A stretch of DNA of 64,000 bases, from the NCBI RefSeq assembly GCF_029081005.1, contig NZ_JAJQTQ010000014.1, forward strand, positions 1 to 64,000. Reading direction: 5' to 3'. This stretch comes from Halomonas elongata (GTDB lineage: Bacteria; Pseudomonadota; Gammaproteobacteria; Pseudomonadales; Halomonadaceae). The notes under the pieces were generated by a model. It saw nothing but the letters and a program-made list of their open reading frames with translations. It was not told the DNA's origin and made no database searches. The translations under genes and the position numbers were made by a program. Below, one piece after another: positions 8,626-19,471 of this stretch; the first letter of the stretch is position 1; every line of letters starts with the position of its first letter.

Positions 8626-11460
8626 TCACGCATAGTGACGAGTCTCGCCGGGACCGTCCGGCAGGTTGCTGATGCAACGACCGCACAGGTCCTCGTGACC
8701 GGCATGCTGACCGACATCCTCGCGGTGGTGCCAGCAGCGCTCGCACTTGCGGTATTCGCTGGCCGCGACGGCCACCTTGAGCCCTTCGAGCTCGGTCGCC
8801 TCGGCATCGCCGCCATCCGCCAGCGACGCCAGGTGCACTTCGCTGGTCAGCATCACGAAGCGCAGCTCGTCGCCGAGACGGCTCAGGGTCTCGCGCAATT
8901 CGTCATTCACGTAGAGCGTCACTTCGGCGGCCAGGTTGCCCTTGATGACCTTGGCGTTGCGGGCGTCTTCCAGGCACTTGTTGACGGCCTGCTTGACGTT
9001 GAGCACCCGCTCCCAGAATTCGCGTCCCAGCTCGGCCTCGTCGCTCAAGGCGCCCAGGCCATCATAGTACTCCTCGAGCAGGATGCTCTCGCCACGCGCG
9101 CCGGGGATATGCTCGTGAATCTCCTCGGCGGTGAAACTGAGGATCGGCGCGATCCAGCGAACAAGCGCCTGGACGACATGATACAGCGCGGTCTGGGCAC
9201 TGCGACGGGCCACCGAATCCACCTGGGTGGTGTACTGGCGATCCTTGATCACGTCCAGGTAGAAGCCGCCCAGCTCCCGGGCACAGAAGCCATGCACCTG
9301 CTGATAGACATCGAGGAAGCGGTACTCCTCGTATGCCTGCTGGATACGCGCCTGCAACTGGCCGGCACGATCCACCACCCAGCGGTCCAGGGCCAGCATG
9401 TCATCGAAGGCCAGGGCATCGCGCTCGGGGTCGAAGCCGTTGAGGTTGGCCAGCAGGAAGCGCGAGGTATTGCGGATGCGTCGATAGACATCGGCGGTGC
9501 GCTTGAGGATCTGGTCGGACACCGCCATCTCGCCGGAATAATCGGTCGAGGCGACCCACAGCCTCAGGATGTCGGCGCCGTACTGGTCCATCACGTCCTG
9601 GGGATCGACCACGTTGCCCTTCGACTTAGACTGCTTGTGCCCCTTCTCGTCCACGGTAAAGCCGTGGGTGAGCAACTGGCGGTACGGCGGATGGCCATCG
9701 ATCGCCGAGCCGGTGAGCAGCGAGGAATGGAACCACCCGCGGTGCTGATCCGAGCCCTCGAGATACAGGTCGGCACGCGGTCCCTGGTCGTGTCCCATCG
9801 GGTGCGAGCCGCGCATCACATGGCGATGCGTGGTACCGGAATCGAACCACACGTCCAGAGTATCGGTGACCTTCTCGTACTCGCTGGCCTCATCGCCCAG
9901 CAGCTCGGCCGCCTCCAGGCGGAACCAGGCATCGATGCCCTCGCGTTCGACGCGCTTGGCGACCTCCTCCATCAGCTCGACGGTGCGTGGGTGCAGTTCG
10001 CCGGTCTGCTGGTGCAGGAAGAAGGGAATCGGCACCCCCCAGTTGCGCTGGCGCGAGATGCACCAGTCCGGGCGGTTGGCGATCATCGAGTGCAGGCGCG
10101 CCTTGCCCCAGGCGGGCGTGAAGGTCGTCGCCTCGATGCCGGCCAGCGCCTTGTCGCGCAGGCTACGGCCATCGCCGCCGGTCACGTCCATGCCCACGAA
10201 CCACTGGGCGGTGGCCCGGTAGATCACCGGCGTCTTGTGGCGCCAGCAGTGCATGTAGCTATGCGTGATCGAGTGGTGGGCCAGCAAGGCATCGACCTCG
10301 TCGAGCTTGGCGACGATCTGGAGGTTGGCCTTCCAGATCGACTGCCCGCCAAAGAAGGGCAGGTCGTCCACATAGACGCCATCGCCCTTGACGACACTGA
10401 TGAAGTCGTCGAATTCGATGCCGTAGCGGCGGCACGACTCGAAGTCGTCGACCCCGTGCACCGGCGCCGAGTGGACGATACCGGTACTGCCTTCCTCGAC
10501 CTCCACGTAATCCGCCAGGAACACCGGCGCACGGCGTTCGTAGAAGGGGTGCGCGAACTCGATCAACTCCAGCCGCTCGCCGGCAGCGGTGGCGATGATG
10601 TTGCCCTCGAGCCCGAAGCGTTCCAGGCAGCTTTCCACCAGTTCCTCGGCCAGCAGCAACAGCCGGTCACCCACGTCGACCAGGGCATAGGTGAACTCGG
10701 GATGCACGTTGAGCGCCTGGTTGGCAGGGATAGTCCAGGGTGTGGTCGTCCAGATCACCACGGCGGCGGGCTTGGGCAGCTCGGTCAACCCGAAGGCGGC
10801 GGCCAGCTTGCCGTCCTCGGCGCAGGGGAACGCCACGTCGATGGCATCGGACTGCTTGTCGGCATACTCCACTTCCGCCTCGGCCAGGGCCGAGCCGCAA
10901 TCGAAGCACCAGTTCACCGGCTTGAGTCCCTTGAAGACGTAGCCCCCCTCGACCAGGTCGGCCAGGGCACGGATCTCGCCGGCCTCGTTGGCAAAGTCCA
11001 TGGTGCGATAAGGACGCTCCCAGTCGCCGATCACCCCCAGGCGAATGAAGCTCTTGCGCTGCCCCTCGATCTGCTCGGCGGCATACTCACGGCACAACGC
11101 CCGGGCCTGAGCCGGCTCCAGGTGCTTGCCATGGGTCGTCTCGACCTTGTGTTCGATGGGCAGGCCATGACAGTCCCAGCCCGGCACATAGGGGGCATCG
11201 AAGCCCGCCAGGTTCCGGGACTTGACGATGATGTCCTTGAGGATCTTGTTGAGCGCATGACCGATGTGAATGCTGCCATTGGCATAGGGAGGGCCATCGT
11301 GCAGCACGAAGGACTCGCGCCCCTGACGCGCCTCGCGCAGGCGATGGTAGAGATCCATCGCCTGCCACTGGGCCACCCGGGCGGGCTCGCGCTTGGGCAG
11401 CATGCCGCGCATCGGGAATTCGGTTTGTGGCAGATTCAGAGTGTGCTTGTAGTCGCTCAT
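8626..11460 (-). CDS. ileS: Isoleucyl-tRNA synthetase
   Basis: Class I synthetase charging tRNA-Ile, about 944 residues. The HIGH motif is in [12 protein letters not shown], the CP1 editing domain lies in the middle ([19 protein letters not shown]), and the C-terminal zinc ribbon is CERCWHH ... LCGRC. The KMSKS loop reads KQSKS ([16 protein letters not shown]), a change of the Met. The start [11 protein letters not shown] matches E. coli IleS. The reading frame upstream of it overlaps the end of ribF. It is coupled closely to ribF (10 bp) and lspA. Confidence 0.98.
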   Translation of the reverse strand: MSDYKHTLNLPQTEFPMRGMLPKREPARVAQWQAMDLYHRLREARQGRESFVLHDGPPYANGSIHIGHALNKILKDIIVKSRNLAGFDAPYVPGWDCHGLPIEHKVETTHGKHLEPAQARALCREYAAEQIEGQRKSFIRLGVIGDWERPYRTMDFANEAGEIRALADLVEGGYVFKGLKPVNWCFDCGSALAEAEVEYADKQSDAIDVAFPCAEDGKLAAAFGLTELPKPAAVVIWTTTPWTIPANQALNVHPEFTYALVDVGDRLLLLAEELVESCLERFGLEGNIIATAAGERLELIEFAHPFYERRAPVFLADYVEVEEGSTGIVHSAPVHGVDDFESCRRYGIEFDDFISVVKGDGVYVDDLPFFGGQSIWKANLQIVAKLDEVDALLAHHSITHSYMHCWRHKTPVIYRATAQWFVGMDVTGGDGRSLRDKALAGIEATTFTPAWGKARLHSMIANRPDWCISRQRNWGVPIPFFLHQQTGELHPRTVELMEEVAKRVEREGIDAWFRLEAAELLGDEASEYEKVTDTLDVWFDSGTTHRHVMRGSHPMGHDQGPRADLYLEGSDQHRGWFHSSLLTGSAIDGHPPYRQLLTHGFTVDEKGHKQSKSKGNVVDPQDVMDQYGADILRLWVASTDYSGEMAVSDQILKRTADVYRRIRNTSRFLLANLNGFDPERDALAFDDMLALDRWVVDRAGQLQARIQQAYEEYRFLDVYQQVHGFCARELGGFYLDVIKDRQYTTQVDSVARRSAQTALYHVVQALVRWIAPILSFTAEEIHEHIPGARGESILLEEYYDGLGALSDEAELGREFWERVLNVKQAVNKCLEDARNAKVIKGNLAAEVTLYVNDELRETLSRLGDELRFVMLTSEVHLASLADGGDAEATELEGLKVAVAASEYRKCERCWHHREDVGQHAGHEDLCGRCISNLPDGPGETRHYA

Positions 11461-11470
11461 ATCCTGGGGG

Positions 11471-12502
11471 TCAGCCGTCATCATGGTCGGCGGGCAGCCC
11501 CGCCGAGGAGTCGGAAAACACGGCCTCGCGCGCCAGCGGCGCCGATGCCAGAGGTAGGGAATCTCCGGTCGCCGCCGTCTCGGCGAAGAAGCGTCGCGCA
11601 CGGGCCTGGTCGGCACCGATCTGGGCCTTGAGGGCCTCGAGGCCATCGAATTTCATTTCGCCACGCAGCTTGGCGCAGGGCAGTACCGTCAATCGCTGGC
11701 CGTACAGGTCCTCATCGAAGTCGAAAAGATGGACCTCGAGCACCGGGCGAAGACTCCCCACCGTGGGGCGCCAGCCGATATTGGCGACCCCCTCGGCATG
11801 GTGCCCTCCCGGCAATTCGGCCTTGACGGCATACACGCCCTGCAGGGCCAGCGGGTGGGGTGGCTGCGGCAAATTGGCCGTGGGCACGCCGATGGTTCGC
11901 CCGAGCTGGCGATCGCGCACCACCCGGCCGCCGAGTCGGTAAGGTCGTCCCAGCATGCGAGCGGCCTGATCGAAATTGCCACATGCCAGCATGGTGCGCA
12001 CACGGGTGCTGGAAACACGTTCGCCATCCAGCAGGAAGGTCCGGGTATGCTCGACATCGAAGCCCGAGCCGGTGCCGACCGCCTGCAACAGTTCGAAGTC
12101 ACCGCGCCGGTCGCAGCCGAAGCGAAAATCGTCGCCCACCACCAGATGGCGCACGCCCAGTCCCTGTACCAGTACCCGCTCGATGAATGACCGAGCCGTC
12201 AGACTGCGCAGGGCATCGTTGAAGGGCAGGCACAGCACCCGATCGGCGCCGAGCTCGGCCAGCAGCCGCACCTTGTCACGCAGCCGCGTCAAGCGGGGCG
12301 GCGCCTGGTCCCCGGCGAAGAACTCCCTGGGCTGAGGCTCGAAGACCACCACCGTGACCGGCAGCGATAACGAACGCGCGCGTTCGAGCAATTGATCGAG
12401 AATCGCCTGATGGCCGCGATGAACACCATCGAAATTGCCGATGGTGGCCACGCAGCCATGATGCTCGTCGCGCAGATTGTGCAATCCTCGAATCACTTGC
12501 AT
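11471..12502 (-). CDS. ribF: Bifunctional riboflavin kinase / FAD synthetase
   Basis: Converts riboflavin to FMN and FMN to FAD. The N-terminal nucleotidyltransferase domain has [17 protein letters not shown] (HxGH-like site) and the adenylyl-transfer region ISSTR-like ([23 protein letters not shown]). The C-terminal kinase domain carries [14 protein letters not shown] and the conserved GVYAVKAEL. At 343 residues it is of ordinary length, with a C-terminal tail of about 30 residues that is low in conserved features. It lies upstream of ileS and downstream of murJ. Confidence 0.96.
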   Translation of the reverse strand: MQVIRGLHNLRDEHHGCVATIGNFDGVHRGHQAILDQLLERARSLSLPVTVVVFEPQPREFFAGDQAPPRLTRLRDKVRLLAELGADRVLCLPFNDALRSLTARSFIERVLVQGLGVRHLVVGDDFRFGCDRRGDFELLQAVGTGSGFDVEHTRTFLLDGERVSSTRVRTMLACGNFDQAARMLGRPYRLGGRVVRDRQLGRTIGVPTANLPQPPHPLALQGVYAVKAELPGGHHAEGVANIGWRPTVGSLRPVLEVHLFDFDEDLYGQRLTVLPCAKLRGEMKFDGLEALKAQIGADQARARRFFAETAATGDSLPLASAPLAREAVFSDSSAGLPADHDDG

Positions 12503-12585
12503 GGGCGTTGTTCGCGCAGAAAGTAAAGTGGTCGATTATAACGGACCAGGCGCCCCTTGACAGCCGCGCCGGCATGGCCCAAGCA

Positions 12586-14208
12586 TCAGCTTTTCATTCG
12601 GAAGTGGCGCAGCCGTACGCCAGTGACGGCCAGCCAGGCGAAATACACCGCCGCCCCGCTCACCACCAGGACCGCCATCCAGCCCGCGCGAGTCATCAAC
12701 GACCAGTCGAGCCACCGATGCCAATCCGGCGCCAGCCAGGCGAGCGTCAGGCCCATCACCGCGCAACCTCCGAGCAGTTGCACTGCATAGCGCCCCCAGC
12801 CTGCCTGAAAGACCAGGACCCCTCGCCGATACAGCAGGCGCCCCAGCAAGCCGGCATTGAGAAACGCCGAGAGTGCCGTGGCCAACGCGAGCCCCGCATG
12901 CGCCAGCGGCCAGATCAGGATCAGGTTGAAGACCATGTTGGCGGCCATGGCGATCATGCCGATCGTGACCGGCGTCTTCGTATCCTGACGGGCAAAGAAT
13001 CCCGGTGCCAGCACCTTGATCAGCATGAAGGCTACCAGGCCCACCGCATAGGCCCGCAGGCTCATGGCCGCCATGTCGATGTCATGGTCGGTCATGGCGC
13101 CATAATGGAACAGGGTGATCAACAGCGGCTCGGCCAGCACCACCAGGGCCAGGGCCGCCGGCAGCCCCAGCAACAGCACGGCACGAATCGCCCAATCGAG
13201 CATGCGCGCGAAATGCTCGGGAGACTGCTCGGCGTGGCGCTTGGACAGCGCCGGCAGGATCACCGTGCCGATGGCCACCCCGAACACCCCCAGCGGCAGT
13301 TCCACCAGTCGGTCGGAATAGTACAGCCAGGAAACGCTGCCGGCCGCCAGCAACGAGGCCAGCACGGTATCCAGCAGCAGATTGATCTGTGCCACCGAGA
13401 CGCCGAACATCGCCGGCGCCATCAGCTTGAGAATGCGCCGTACCCCCTCGTGAGCAAAGCTGGGCCAGGGCCGTGGCAGCACGCCGAGACGGGCCAGAAA
13501 CGGCACCTGAAAGACCAGTTGAGCCGCCCCGGCAATCAGCACCCCCCAGGCCAGTGCCATCGCGGGCTCGCTCACCAGGGGCGTGAGCAGCACCGCCGCG
13601 CCGATCAACGACAGGTTGAGCAGCACCGGCGTGAAGGCCGGCACGGCGAAGCGTCCCCAGGTGTTGAGCACGCTGCCGGAGAAGGCCGTCAGGGAGATCA
13701 GCAGCAGATAAGGGAACGTCAGGCGCAGCATGTCCGCGGTAAGTGCCAGTTTCTCGGGATCACGCGCAAACCCCGGCGCGAAGGCCCAGGCCAGCCAGGG
13801 CGCGGCCAGCATGGCCAGAGCGGTGATCAGCACCAGCACCGCCGCGAGACTGCCGGCCACGGCGTCGAGCAGCTCGCGCACCTCGTCCCGGGTGCGCTGC
13901 GTGGCATACTCCGAGAGCACCGGCACGAAGGCCTGGTTGAAGGCGCCCTCGGCGAACAACCGGCGCAGGAAATTGGGCACCTTGAAGGCGACAAAGAAGG
14001 CATCTGCCCCCTGCCCCGCACCGAACAGCGCGGCGATCACCATGTCCCTGGCCAGCCCCATCACCCGCGACAGCATGGTCATGCTGCTGACGACCATGCC
14101 CGAGCGCATCAGCCCTCCTCGACGAGGCGCCACCTGGCGCGACGCCTCATCGGCGACCGTCGGCGCGGCATCGGACGTCTGCTCGGGATGTTCCTGTCGA
14201 TCGGTCAC
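12586..14208 (-). CDS. murJ: Lipid II flippase MurJ
   Basis: MOP-superfamily flippase that moves lipid II across the inner membrane for peptidoglycan synthesis. About 14 hydrophobic segments are visible. The N-terminal SMTMLSRVMGLARDMVIAALFGAG and the PNFLRRLFAEGAFNQAFVPVLSEY segment are MurJ signatures. A GTG at 14208 has AAAGGA 8-9 nt upstream and adds 33 hydrophilic residues (TDRQEHPEQT...) before the conserved MRSGMVVSSM. The conserved start would be 14109. It lies between rpsT and ribF, as in Pseudomonas. Confidence 0.93.
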   Translation of the reverse strand: MTDRQEHPEQTSDAAPTVADEASRQVAPRRGGLMRSGMVVSSMTMLSRVMGLARDMVIAALFGAGQGADAFFVAFKVPNFLRRLFAEGAFNQAFVPVLSEYATQRTRDEVRELLDAVAGSLAAVLVLITALAMLAAPWLAWAFAPGFARDPEKLALTADMLRLTFPYLLLISLTAFSGSVLNTWGRFAVPAFTPVLLNLSLIGAAVLLTPLVSEPAMALAWGVLIAGAAQLVFQVPFLARLGVLPRPWPSFAHEGVRRILKLMAPAMFGVSVAQINLLLDTVLASLLAAGSVSWLYYSDRLVELPLGVFGVAIGTVILPALSKRHAEQSPEHFARMLDWAIRAVLLLGLPAALALVVLAEPLLITLFHYGAMTDHDIDMAAMSLRAYAVGLVAFMLIKVLAPGFFARQDTKTPVTIGMIAMAANMVFNLILIWPLAHAGLALATALSAFLNAGLLGRLLYRRGVLVFQAGWGRYAVQLLGGCAVMGLTLAWLAPDWHRWLDWSLMTRAGWMAVLVVSGAAVYFAWLAVTGVRLRHFRMKS

Positions 14209-14302
14209 GGTGCGATTCCTTTCCAGGCCAGCGGGAACGGACACAAGAAACCGCCGGGAGCGGTTGTCGACGTCGCACCGCGACGGCCCGGCGGGTGGCC
14301 AC

Positions 14303-14327
14303 AAAAAAACCGGCCGCAGCCGGTTCT
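14303..14327 (-). terminator. Rho-independent terminator after rpsT
   Basis: On the minus strand the stem AACCGGC / GCCGGTT with a 4-nt loop is followed by seven Ts. It lies about 55 bp after the rpsT stop and overlaps the untranslated leader of murJ. Confidence 0.85.
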
Positions 14328-14380
14328 TCGATGGGGCACTCGCGAACTGGTTCGCGACCCCCCATGGGCATCCGGCGTGC

Positions 14381-14647
14381 TTACGCTGCCAGGGCCTTGA
14401 TACGCTTGTTGAGACGGCTCTTCAGGCGAGCGGCCTTCTTCTTGGACAGCACGTCCTTGTCGGCGATGCGGTCGATGACCGGCTGGGCCTGCTTGAAGGC
14501 ATCCATCGCCTGGGCGTGGTCGCCGCCATTGATGGCCTTGATGACGTTCTTGACATAGGTGCGGACCATGCTGCGCTGGCTGGCTTTCAGGACACGACGG
14601 CCTTCTGCCTGACGGGCGCGCTTGCGGGCTTGCTTGCTGTTAGCCAC
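14381..14647 (-). CDS. rpsT: 30S ribosomal protein S20
   Basis: An 88-residue, strongly basic protein binding 16S rRNA. MANSKQARKRARQAEGRR, then SMVRTYVKNVIKAI and the C-terminal KKKAARLKSRLNKRIKAL are typical S20. GGAGA precedes the ATG. About 215 bp of non-coding sequence separate it from proB and hold its promoter region. It has its own terminator. Confidence 0.98.
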   Translation of the reverse strand: MANSKQARKRARQAEGRRVLKASQRSMVRTYVKNVIKAINGGDHAQAMDAFKQAQPVIDRIADKDVLSKKKAARLKSRLNKRIKALAA

Positions 14648-14862
14648 TGACTGTCTCCTTGGAGAAAGTTGTTACCGCCATGTTCGGCGGCATTCAATAA
14701 CATATTGATCCAACAGGGAAATAAAAAATCCCCGTCGGCCTGGCCATTTGACCGACCACGCAATGCAGCGTAGTCGCTTACGGGCCGTGTCTGAGAGGAT
14801 GGCGCATCCTATCACGCCGTACGACGTCTTGCCAGCCTAGTCAAGGGGCCGCGTCCTGTCGC

Positions 14863-16002
14863 TCAGATAACCACCAGATTGTCGCGGTGTATCAATTCCG
14901 GCGACTCCATGTAGCCGAGAATCGCCTCGATGCGATGACTGGGCTGGCCCAGCAGGCAGCGGGCTTCATCGGCCCCATAGTTGGCCAGCCCCTTGGCCAC
15001 CCGGCGGCCCTGCTCGTCGACACACAGCACCATGTCACCGCGCACGAAATCACCCGACACGCCTTTCACCCCCACCGGCAGCAGGCTGGAGCCGCTGTCG
15101 CGCAGCACTTTCACCGCCCCGTCGTCCAGGGTCAGGTTGCCGCGCACCTGCAGCTGCCCCGCCAGCCAGCGCTTGCGCGCCGCCATGGGGGCACGCTCGG
15201 GCATGAGCAGGGTACCCAGCCGCTCGCCCTCGACGAGTCGGCCCAGCACGTCATGCTGACGCCCACTGGCGATCACCGTGACCGCCCCGGAACGCGCCGC
15301 CAGACGCGCCGCTCGCACCTTGGTCGACATGCCCCCCCTCCCCAGGGCGCCACCCCCACCGGCCACTTCGGCCAGCCGGGGATCATCGGCACGTCCCTCG
15401 GTAATCAAGCGGGCCTTCGGGTCGTGGCGCGGATCGGCATCGAAGAGCCCCTCCTGGTCGGTCAGGATGACCAGAGCATCGGCCTCCAGCAGGTTGGCCA
15501 CCAGAGCGCCGAGGGTATCGTTGTCACCGAAACGGATCTCGTCGGTGACAACGGTATCGTTCTCGTTGACCACCGGCACCACCCCCAGATCGACCAGGGT
15601 GCGCAGCGCGGAGCGGGCATTGAGGTAACGCTTGCGGTTGGAGAGGTCGTCATGGGTCAGCAGCACCTGCGCGGTGGTCAACCCATGCCGGGCGAAGTGG
15701 CCTTCGTAACATTCGGTCAGGCCGTTCTGCCCTACCGCAGCGGCGGCCTGGAGGGCGTGCACCTCGGAAGGGCGGGTCTGCCACCCGAGGCGCACCATGC
15801 CCGCCGCCACGGCACCGGACGACACCAGCACCACCTCGATACCGCGACGGCGCAGCTCGGCAATCTCGTCGACCCAACCACCGATGGCCGGCTCGTCGAG
15901 CCCCCGCCCGTCGTTGGTCAACAGGGCACTGCCGATCTTCACCACCACACGCCGCATGCGCTTCAGCGCCTCGCGGTCAGGTACCTGTTCGAGATCGTCC
16001 AT
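14863..16002 (-). CDS. proB: Glutamate 5-kinase
   Basis: First committed step of proline synthesis: ATP-dependent phosphorylation of glutamate. The amino-acid-kinase domain starts at [16 protein letters not shown], with [34 protein letters not shown] and [10 protein letters not shown]. The C-terminal ~100 residues form the PUA domain ([20 protein letters not shown]). The ATG at 16002 has GAGGAG at good spacing, so I prefer it over an upstream TTG. It lies downstream of obgE, separated by the heptamer array. Proline is a compatible solute in many halophiles, but the gene shows no sign of special regulation. Confidence 0.96.
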   Translation of the reverse strand: MDDLEQVPDREALKRMRRVVVKIGSALLTNDGRGLDEPAIGGWVDEIAELRRRGIEVVLVSSGAVAAGMVRLGWQTRPSEVHALQAAAAVGQNGLTECYEGHFARHGLTTAQVLLTHDDLSNRKRYLNARSALRTLVDLGVVPVVNENDTVVTDEIRFGDNDTLGALVANLLEADALVILTDQEGLFDADPRHDPKARLITEGRADDPRLAEVAGGGGALGRGGMSTKVRAARLAARSGAVTVIASGRQHDVLGRLVEGERLGTLLMPERAPMAARKRWLAGQLQVRGNLTLDDGAVKVLRDSGSSLLPVGVKGVSGDFVRGDMVLCVDEQGRRVAKGLANYGADEARCLLGQPSHRIEAILGYMESPELIHRDNLVVI

Positions 16003-16024
16003 CGGCTCCTCGGTTTTCAAGATA

Positions 16025-16136
16025 CGAGCTGCGAGTCCCGAGCTGCGGGCGACGAGTTCCGAGCTGCGAGACGCGAGGCGCGAGCTACGAGCTTCGAGCT
16101 TCGAGCTTCGAGCTTCGAGCTTCGAGCTTCGAGCTC
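16025..16136. repeat. 16-unit heptamer tandem array
   Basis: Sixteen consecutive 7-mers fill 112 bp between the obgE stop and the proB start. The eight leftmost units are degenerate (CGAGCTG, CGAGTCC, CGGGCGA, CGAGTTC and others). The next eight are CGAGCTA, then six perfect CGAGCTT, then CGAGCTC. The phase never breaks. Because 7 is not a multiple of 3 the array would be neutral to frame only in triples, but it lies outside both genes. The grading from degenerate to perfect suggests recent slippage growth at the obgE-proximal side. Confidence 0.9.
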
Positions 16137-16139
16137 CTA

Positions 16140-17327
16140 TCAGGGTGCATACTCGACTTCGACATCATAATCATCATCATCGAAGTCATCGTCATCCTCG
16201 TCGGCCCGCTTGCGCTTGCGACCCAGGCGCGCCTCAGTACGCGCCACTGCTTCGTCTTCCATGCGACGACGCATCTCGCGCTCGTGCTCGGCGGCGTCTT
16301 CGTCCTCGTTTTCCAGTTGACGTTGCTCGGTCAGCCAACGATGCACGGCCTGCACCAGGGCATCGGTACCCTCGCCGCTGATGGCCGACAGGCGGAAAAC
16401 GGGCCCCTGCCAGTCCAGACGCGTCATGATGTCGTCGACCACGGCATCGCGTTCCTCCTCCGGCAGCAGGTCGAGCTTGTTGAGCACCAGCCAGCGCGGA
16501 CGCTCGGCGAGCGCCGGGGAGAACTGTCCCAGCTCGTGAGCGATGGCCTGGGCGGCCTCGACCGGGTCGGTCTCATCGAAGGGCGCGACATCGAGCACAT
16601 GCAGCAGCAGCCGGGTGCGCGTCAGGTGCTTGAGAAAGCGCAGCCCCAGGCCGGCGCCATCCGACGCCCCCTCGATCAGACCCGGCACGTCGGCCATCAC
16701 GAAGTGCTCATGCTGGCCGAGCTTCACCACGCCGAGGTTGGGCACCAGGGTGGTGAACGGGTAATTAGCCACCTTGGGCTTGGCCGCCGACACTGAACGA
16801 ATCAGCGTCGACTTGCCGGCATTGGGCATTCCCAGCAGGCCGACATCCGCCATCACCTTCATTTCGAAGCGCAGGTTGCGACGCTCGCCTTCGGTGCCCG
16901 GCGTGGTGCGGCGCGGCGCCCGGTTGGTCGAGGACTTGAAGTGGATGTTGCCGAGCCCGCGACGCCCGCCATGAGCGACGAGCACCACCTGGCCGGCCTC
17001 GGTCACATCGGCGATCACCTCGAGCGTATCCTCGTCGATCACCGTGGTCCCCACCGGCACCTTGACATGCAGATCCTCGCCGGCGCGACCGCTCATCTGC
17101 CGCCCCTGCCCCGGCTGGCCATTCTGGGCCTTGTAGAAGCGCTGATACTTGAAATCGATGAGGGTATTCAAGGCATCGTCACCGATCAGGTGCACGCTGC
17201 CGCCATGGCCACCATCGCCGCCGTCCGGGCCGCCCTTGGGCACGTACTTTTCGCGGCGGAAGCTCAGGCACCCATTACCGCCCTTGCCGGCTTCCACGAT
17301 GATCGAAGCTTCGTCGACGAACTGCAT
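16140..17327 (-). CDS. obgE: Obg GTPase (CgtA)
   Basis: Ribosome-associated GTPase involved in 50S assembly and stress signalling. The N-terminal glycine-rich Obg fold ([20 protein letters not shown]) spans about residues 1-158. The G domain follows with GMPNAGKST (166-174), [10 protein letters not shown] and NKLD. The C-terminal tail is highly acidic (runs of D and E up to the stop), as in Halomonas-type and other gammaproteobacterial Obg. 395 residues. It follows rplU-rpmA in the standard order, but a strong hairpin lies between rpmA and obgE. Confidence 0.97.
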   Translation of the reverse strand: MQFVDEASIIVEAGKGGNGCLSFRREKYVPKGGPDGGDGGHGGSVHLIGDDALNTLIDFKYQRFYKAQNGQPGQGRQMSGRAGEDLHVKVPVGTTVIDEDTLEVIADVTEAGQVVLVAHGGRRGLGNIHFKSSTNRAPRRTTPGTEGERRNLRFEMKVMADVGLLGMPNAGKSTLIRSVSAAKPKVANYPFTTLVPNLGVVKLGQHEHFVMADVPGLIEGASDGAGLGLRFLKHLTRTRLLLHVLDVAPFDETDPVEAAQAIAHELGQFSPALAERPRWLVLNKLDLLPEEERDAVVDDIMTRLDWQGPVFRLSAISGEGTDALVQAVHRWLTEQRQLENEDEDAAEHEREMRRRMEDEAVARTEARLGRKRKRADEDDDDFDDDDYDVEVEYAP

Positions 17328-17366
17328 TACCTATTCTCCCGGCGATTCATGTCGCCATGATACAAG

Positions 17367-17390
17367 AAGGCCCCGCCATGGCGGGGCCTT
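17367..17390 (-). terminator. Terminator hairpin after rpmA
   Basis: A perfect palindrome with GGCCCCGCC / GGCGGGGCC arms, flanked by AA and TT, lies between rpmA and obgE. The T tract on the minus strand is short (TTCTTGT), so termination may be partial and obgE could be read through. Confidence 0.7.
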
Positions 17391-17497
17391 CCTGCGAGGA
17401 GCCTGACCTGGTCAGGATAGCGAAGTGTGCGCGGCGCGAACACTTCCAGCCAAGCGCTGTCACCCTGACCGGCCGGCTCCCTGAAGTTCGAGTCGCC

Positions 17498-17755
17498 TCA
17501 GGCGGAGACGATGCTCACGAACTTGCGGTTCTTCGGACCCTTGGTCTCGAACTTGACCTGGCCCTCTTCCAGCGCGAACAGGGTGTGGTCCTTGCCAATA
17601 CCGACGCCCGCACCGGCGTGGAACTTGGTGCCACGCTGACGGACGATGATGTTGCCCGGAACTGCTGCCTGACCGCCAAAGAGCTTGACGCCAAGGCGCT
17701 TCGATTCGCTGTCGCGACCGTTACGGGTGGAACCCGCTGCCTTCTTGTGAGCCAT
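17498..17755 (-). CDS. rpmA: 50S ribosomal protein L27
   Basis: An 85-residue L27 with [20 protein letters not shown], then [15 protein letters not shown] and the C-terminal [16 protein letters not shown]. Its N-terminus reaches the peptidyl-transferase centre. No cleavable Firmicutes-type extension is present. It follows rplU by 34 bp. Confidence 0.98.
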   Translation of the reverse strand: MAHKKAAGSTRNGRDSESKRLGVKLFGGQAAVPGNIIVRQRGTKFHAGAGVGIGKDHTLFALEEGQVKFETKGPKNRKFVSIVSA

Positions 17756-17789
17756 TGCAAATACCTCGCTCGTTCAGGGGACTGACCGC

Positions 17790-18101
17790 TTACGCGGAGA
17801 TCCCGGTGATCTTGACTTCGGTGAACCACTGGCGGTGGCCCTTGCGCGTCATGCTGTGCTTGCGGCGACGGAACTTGATGATCTTCACCTTCTCTCCGCG
17901 ACCGTGGGAGACGACCTCGGCAGAGACCTTGGCTCCGTCGACGTTCGGCGCACCGACCGTGACGTCGTCATCGTTGCCCACCAGCAGCACCTCGTCGAAC
18001 TCGATGGTGTCACCGGTCGGCACTTCCAGCTTTTCCAGCTTGAGCGTCTGGCCTTCCTGAACGCGGTACTGCTTGCCACCGCTCTTGATAACTGCGTACA
18101 T
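17790..18101 (-). CDS. rplU: 50S ribosomal protein L21
   Basis: A 103-residue L21: [18 protein letters not shown], later [19 protein letters not shown] and ITGI. The ATG at 18101 is preceded by GGAGAGA. It heads the rplU-rpmA operon and diverges from ispB across about 270 bp, the classic arrangement. Confidence 0.98.
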   Translation of the reverse strand: MYAVIKSGGKQYRVQEGQTLKLEKLEVPTGDTIEFDEVLLVGNDDDVTVGAPNVDGAKVSAEVVSHGRGEKVKIIKFRRRKHSMTRKGHRQWFTEVKITGISA

Positions 18102-18374
18102 GTTTCTCTCTCCAGGACTCATCAAGGGTTGGCTCTTCGTCGACCTGCTTCGAGTGGCACCCCTCTTGGCACCATCTGACAGGGAGCGAGATGAGTGGGT
18201 CGCGGATTATAGCGACGAATGCACACGCATTCAACAGGGCCGGGGGCCTGGCCGACGCCATGAGCCGGCCCATGGAGGCACTGGCACGCTTGACGCCCCT
18301 CGGGGGGGCCCATAGCATGGCCGACAATTCGGTCGAACACTGGCCGCCCACTTCGTCTCATCGATATCGCCTTC

Positions 18375-19376
18375 ATGCCAGCCACCACCGCGCCGACACA
18401 GCTCACCACCCCCGACACGCCCATCCATGCGGTGGTGGCCGAAGACTTTGCCGCCGTCAACCGTACCATCCAGACCCAGCTCGCCTCGCGCATCCCGCTG
18501 GTGGAAGCCATCGGTCAGTATATCGTCGATAGCGGCGGCAAGCGCATGCGCCCCCTGCTGGTGCTGCTGGCCGCGCGCTCCCTGGGATACGAGGGCGACC
18601 AGCACGTGGCATTGGCCACCCTGATCGAATTCATGCACACCTCGACACTGCTGCATGACGACGTGGTCGACGAGTCGCACATGCGACGAGGGCGCGCCAC
18701 CGCCAACGACGCCTGGGGCAATGCCCCCTCGGTGCTGGTAGGCGACTTCCTCTATTCGCGCTCCTTCCAGATGATGGTCGGCGTCGGTTCCATGCGCATC
18801 ATGGACGTCCTCTCGGCGGCCACCTGCACCATCGCCGAGGGCGAGGTCCAGCAACTGACCAACGTCGGCAACCCGGATGTGGATGAGGCCGCCTACTTCG
18901 AGACCATCCAGGGCAAGACCGCCATGCTGTTCGAGGCGGCGTCCCACTGCGGTGCCATCATCGCCGATGCCACCCCGGAACAGGAAGCCGCCCTGCAGGC
19001 CTACGGCCGCTATCTCGGCCTCGCCTTCCAGCTCGTCGACGACCTGCTCGACTACCGGGGCGACGCCGACACCATGGGCAAGAACGTCGGCGATGACCTG
19101 GCCGAGGGCAAGCCCACCCTGCCGCTGATCCAGGCCATGGTCGCCGGTACCCCCGAACAGGCCAAGGTGGTGCGCCAGGCCATCCGTCAGGGCGGTCTCG
19201 AGCGACTCGACGAAGTCCTCGCCATCGTCCACGACACCGGTGCCCTGGACTACACCCAGCGCCGCGCCGAGGAAATGTCGGCCAAGGCCCTGGCCCAGCT
19301 CGAGGTCCTGTCACCCTCCGCCTACCGCGACAGCATGGAGCAACTCGCGCACCGCGCGGTGGACCGCCGCACCTGA
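18375..19376 (+). CDS. ispB: Octaprenyl diphosphate synthase
   Basis: Makes the long prenyl side chain of ubiquinone from IPP and farnesyl diphosphate. GGKRMRP, the first Asp-rich motif LLHDDVVDESHMRRG (from about residue 93) and the second FQLVDDLLDY are intact. The 333-residue length fits IspB. Small residues before the first Asp-rich motif are consistent with a long-chain product, but the exact chain length (C40 or C45) cannot be read from sequence by eye. Confidence 0.95.
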   Translation: MPATTAPTQLTTPDTPIHAVVAEDFAAVNRTIQTQLASRIPLVEAIGQYIVDSGGKRMRPLLVLLAARSLGYEGDQHVALATLIEFMHTSTLLHDDVVDESHMRRGRATANDAWGNAPSVLVGDFLYSRSFQMMVGVGSMRIMDVLSAATCTIAEGEVQQLTNVGNPDVDEAAYFETIQGKTAMLFEAASHCGAIIADATPEQEAALQAYGRYLGLAFQLVDDLLDYRGDADTMGKNVGDDLAEGKPTLPLIQAMVAGTPEQAKVVRQAIRQGGLERLDEVLAIVHDTGALDYTQRRAEEMSAKALAQLEVLSPSAYRDSMEQLAHRAVDRRT

Positions 19377-19411
19377 GCGTCGGCACGACGACCCGCATTG
19401 GCCACAAGGAC

Positions 19412-19439
19412 TTGCACAGCATATTCGTTTACGTATAAT
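19412..19439 (+). promoter_or_regulatory. Sigma-70 promoter of tRNA-Pro
   Basis: TTGCAC (19412-19417) and a perfect TATAAT (19434-19439) are separated by 16 bp, about 33 bp before the mature tRNA 5' end. This is the cleanest sigma-70 promoter I see in the window. Confidence 0.8.
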
Positions 19440-19471
19440 ACGCATCCGTTGTCGCCCACCGGGCCCGACAT

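Noticed and set aside
8431-11631. A 1066-codon open frame on the plus strand
   Set aside because: It lies antisense to ileS and lspA, has no recognisable domain, and has the His/Gln/Gly-rich composition expected from the complement of a high-GC gene.
12508-14400. A 630-codon plus-strand frame rich in Gln and His
   Set aside because: It is the complement of murJ; composition and lack of a ribosome binding site mark it as a shadow.
16025-16136. Possible CRISPR array
   Set aside because: Units are contiguous 7-mers without spacers and no cas genes are present; it is a simple tandem repeat.
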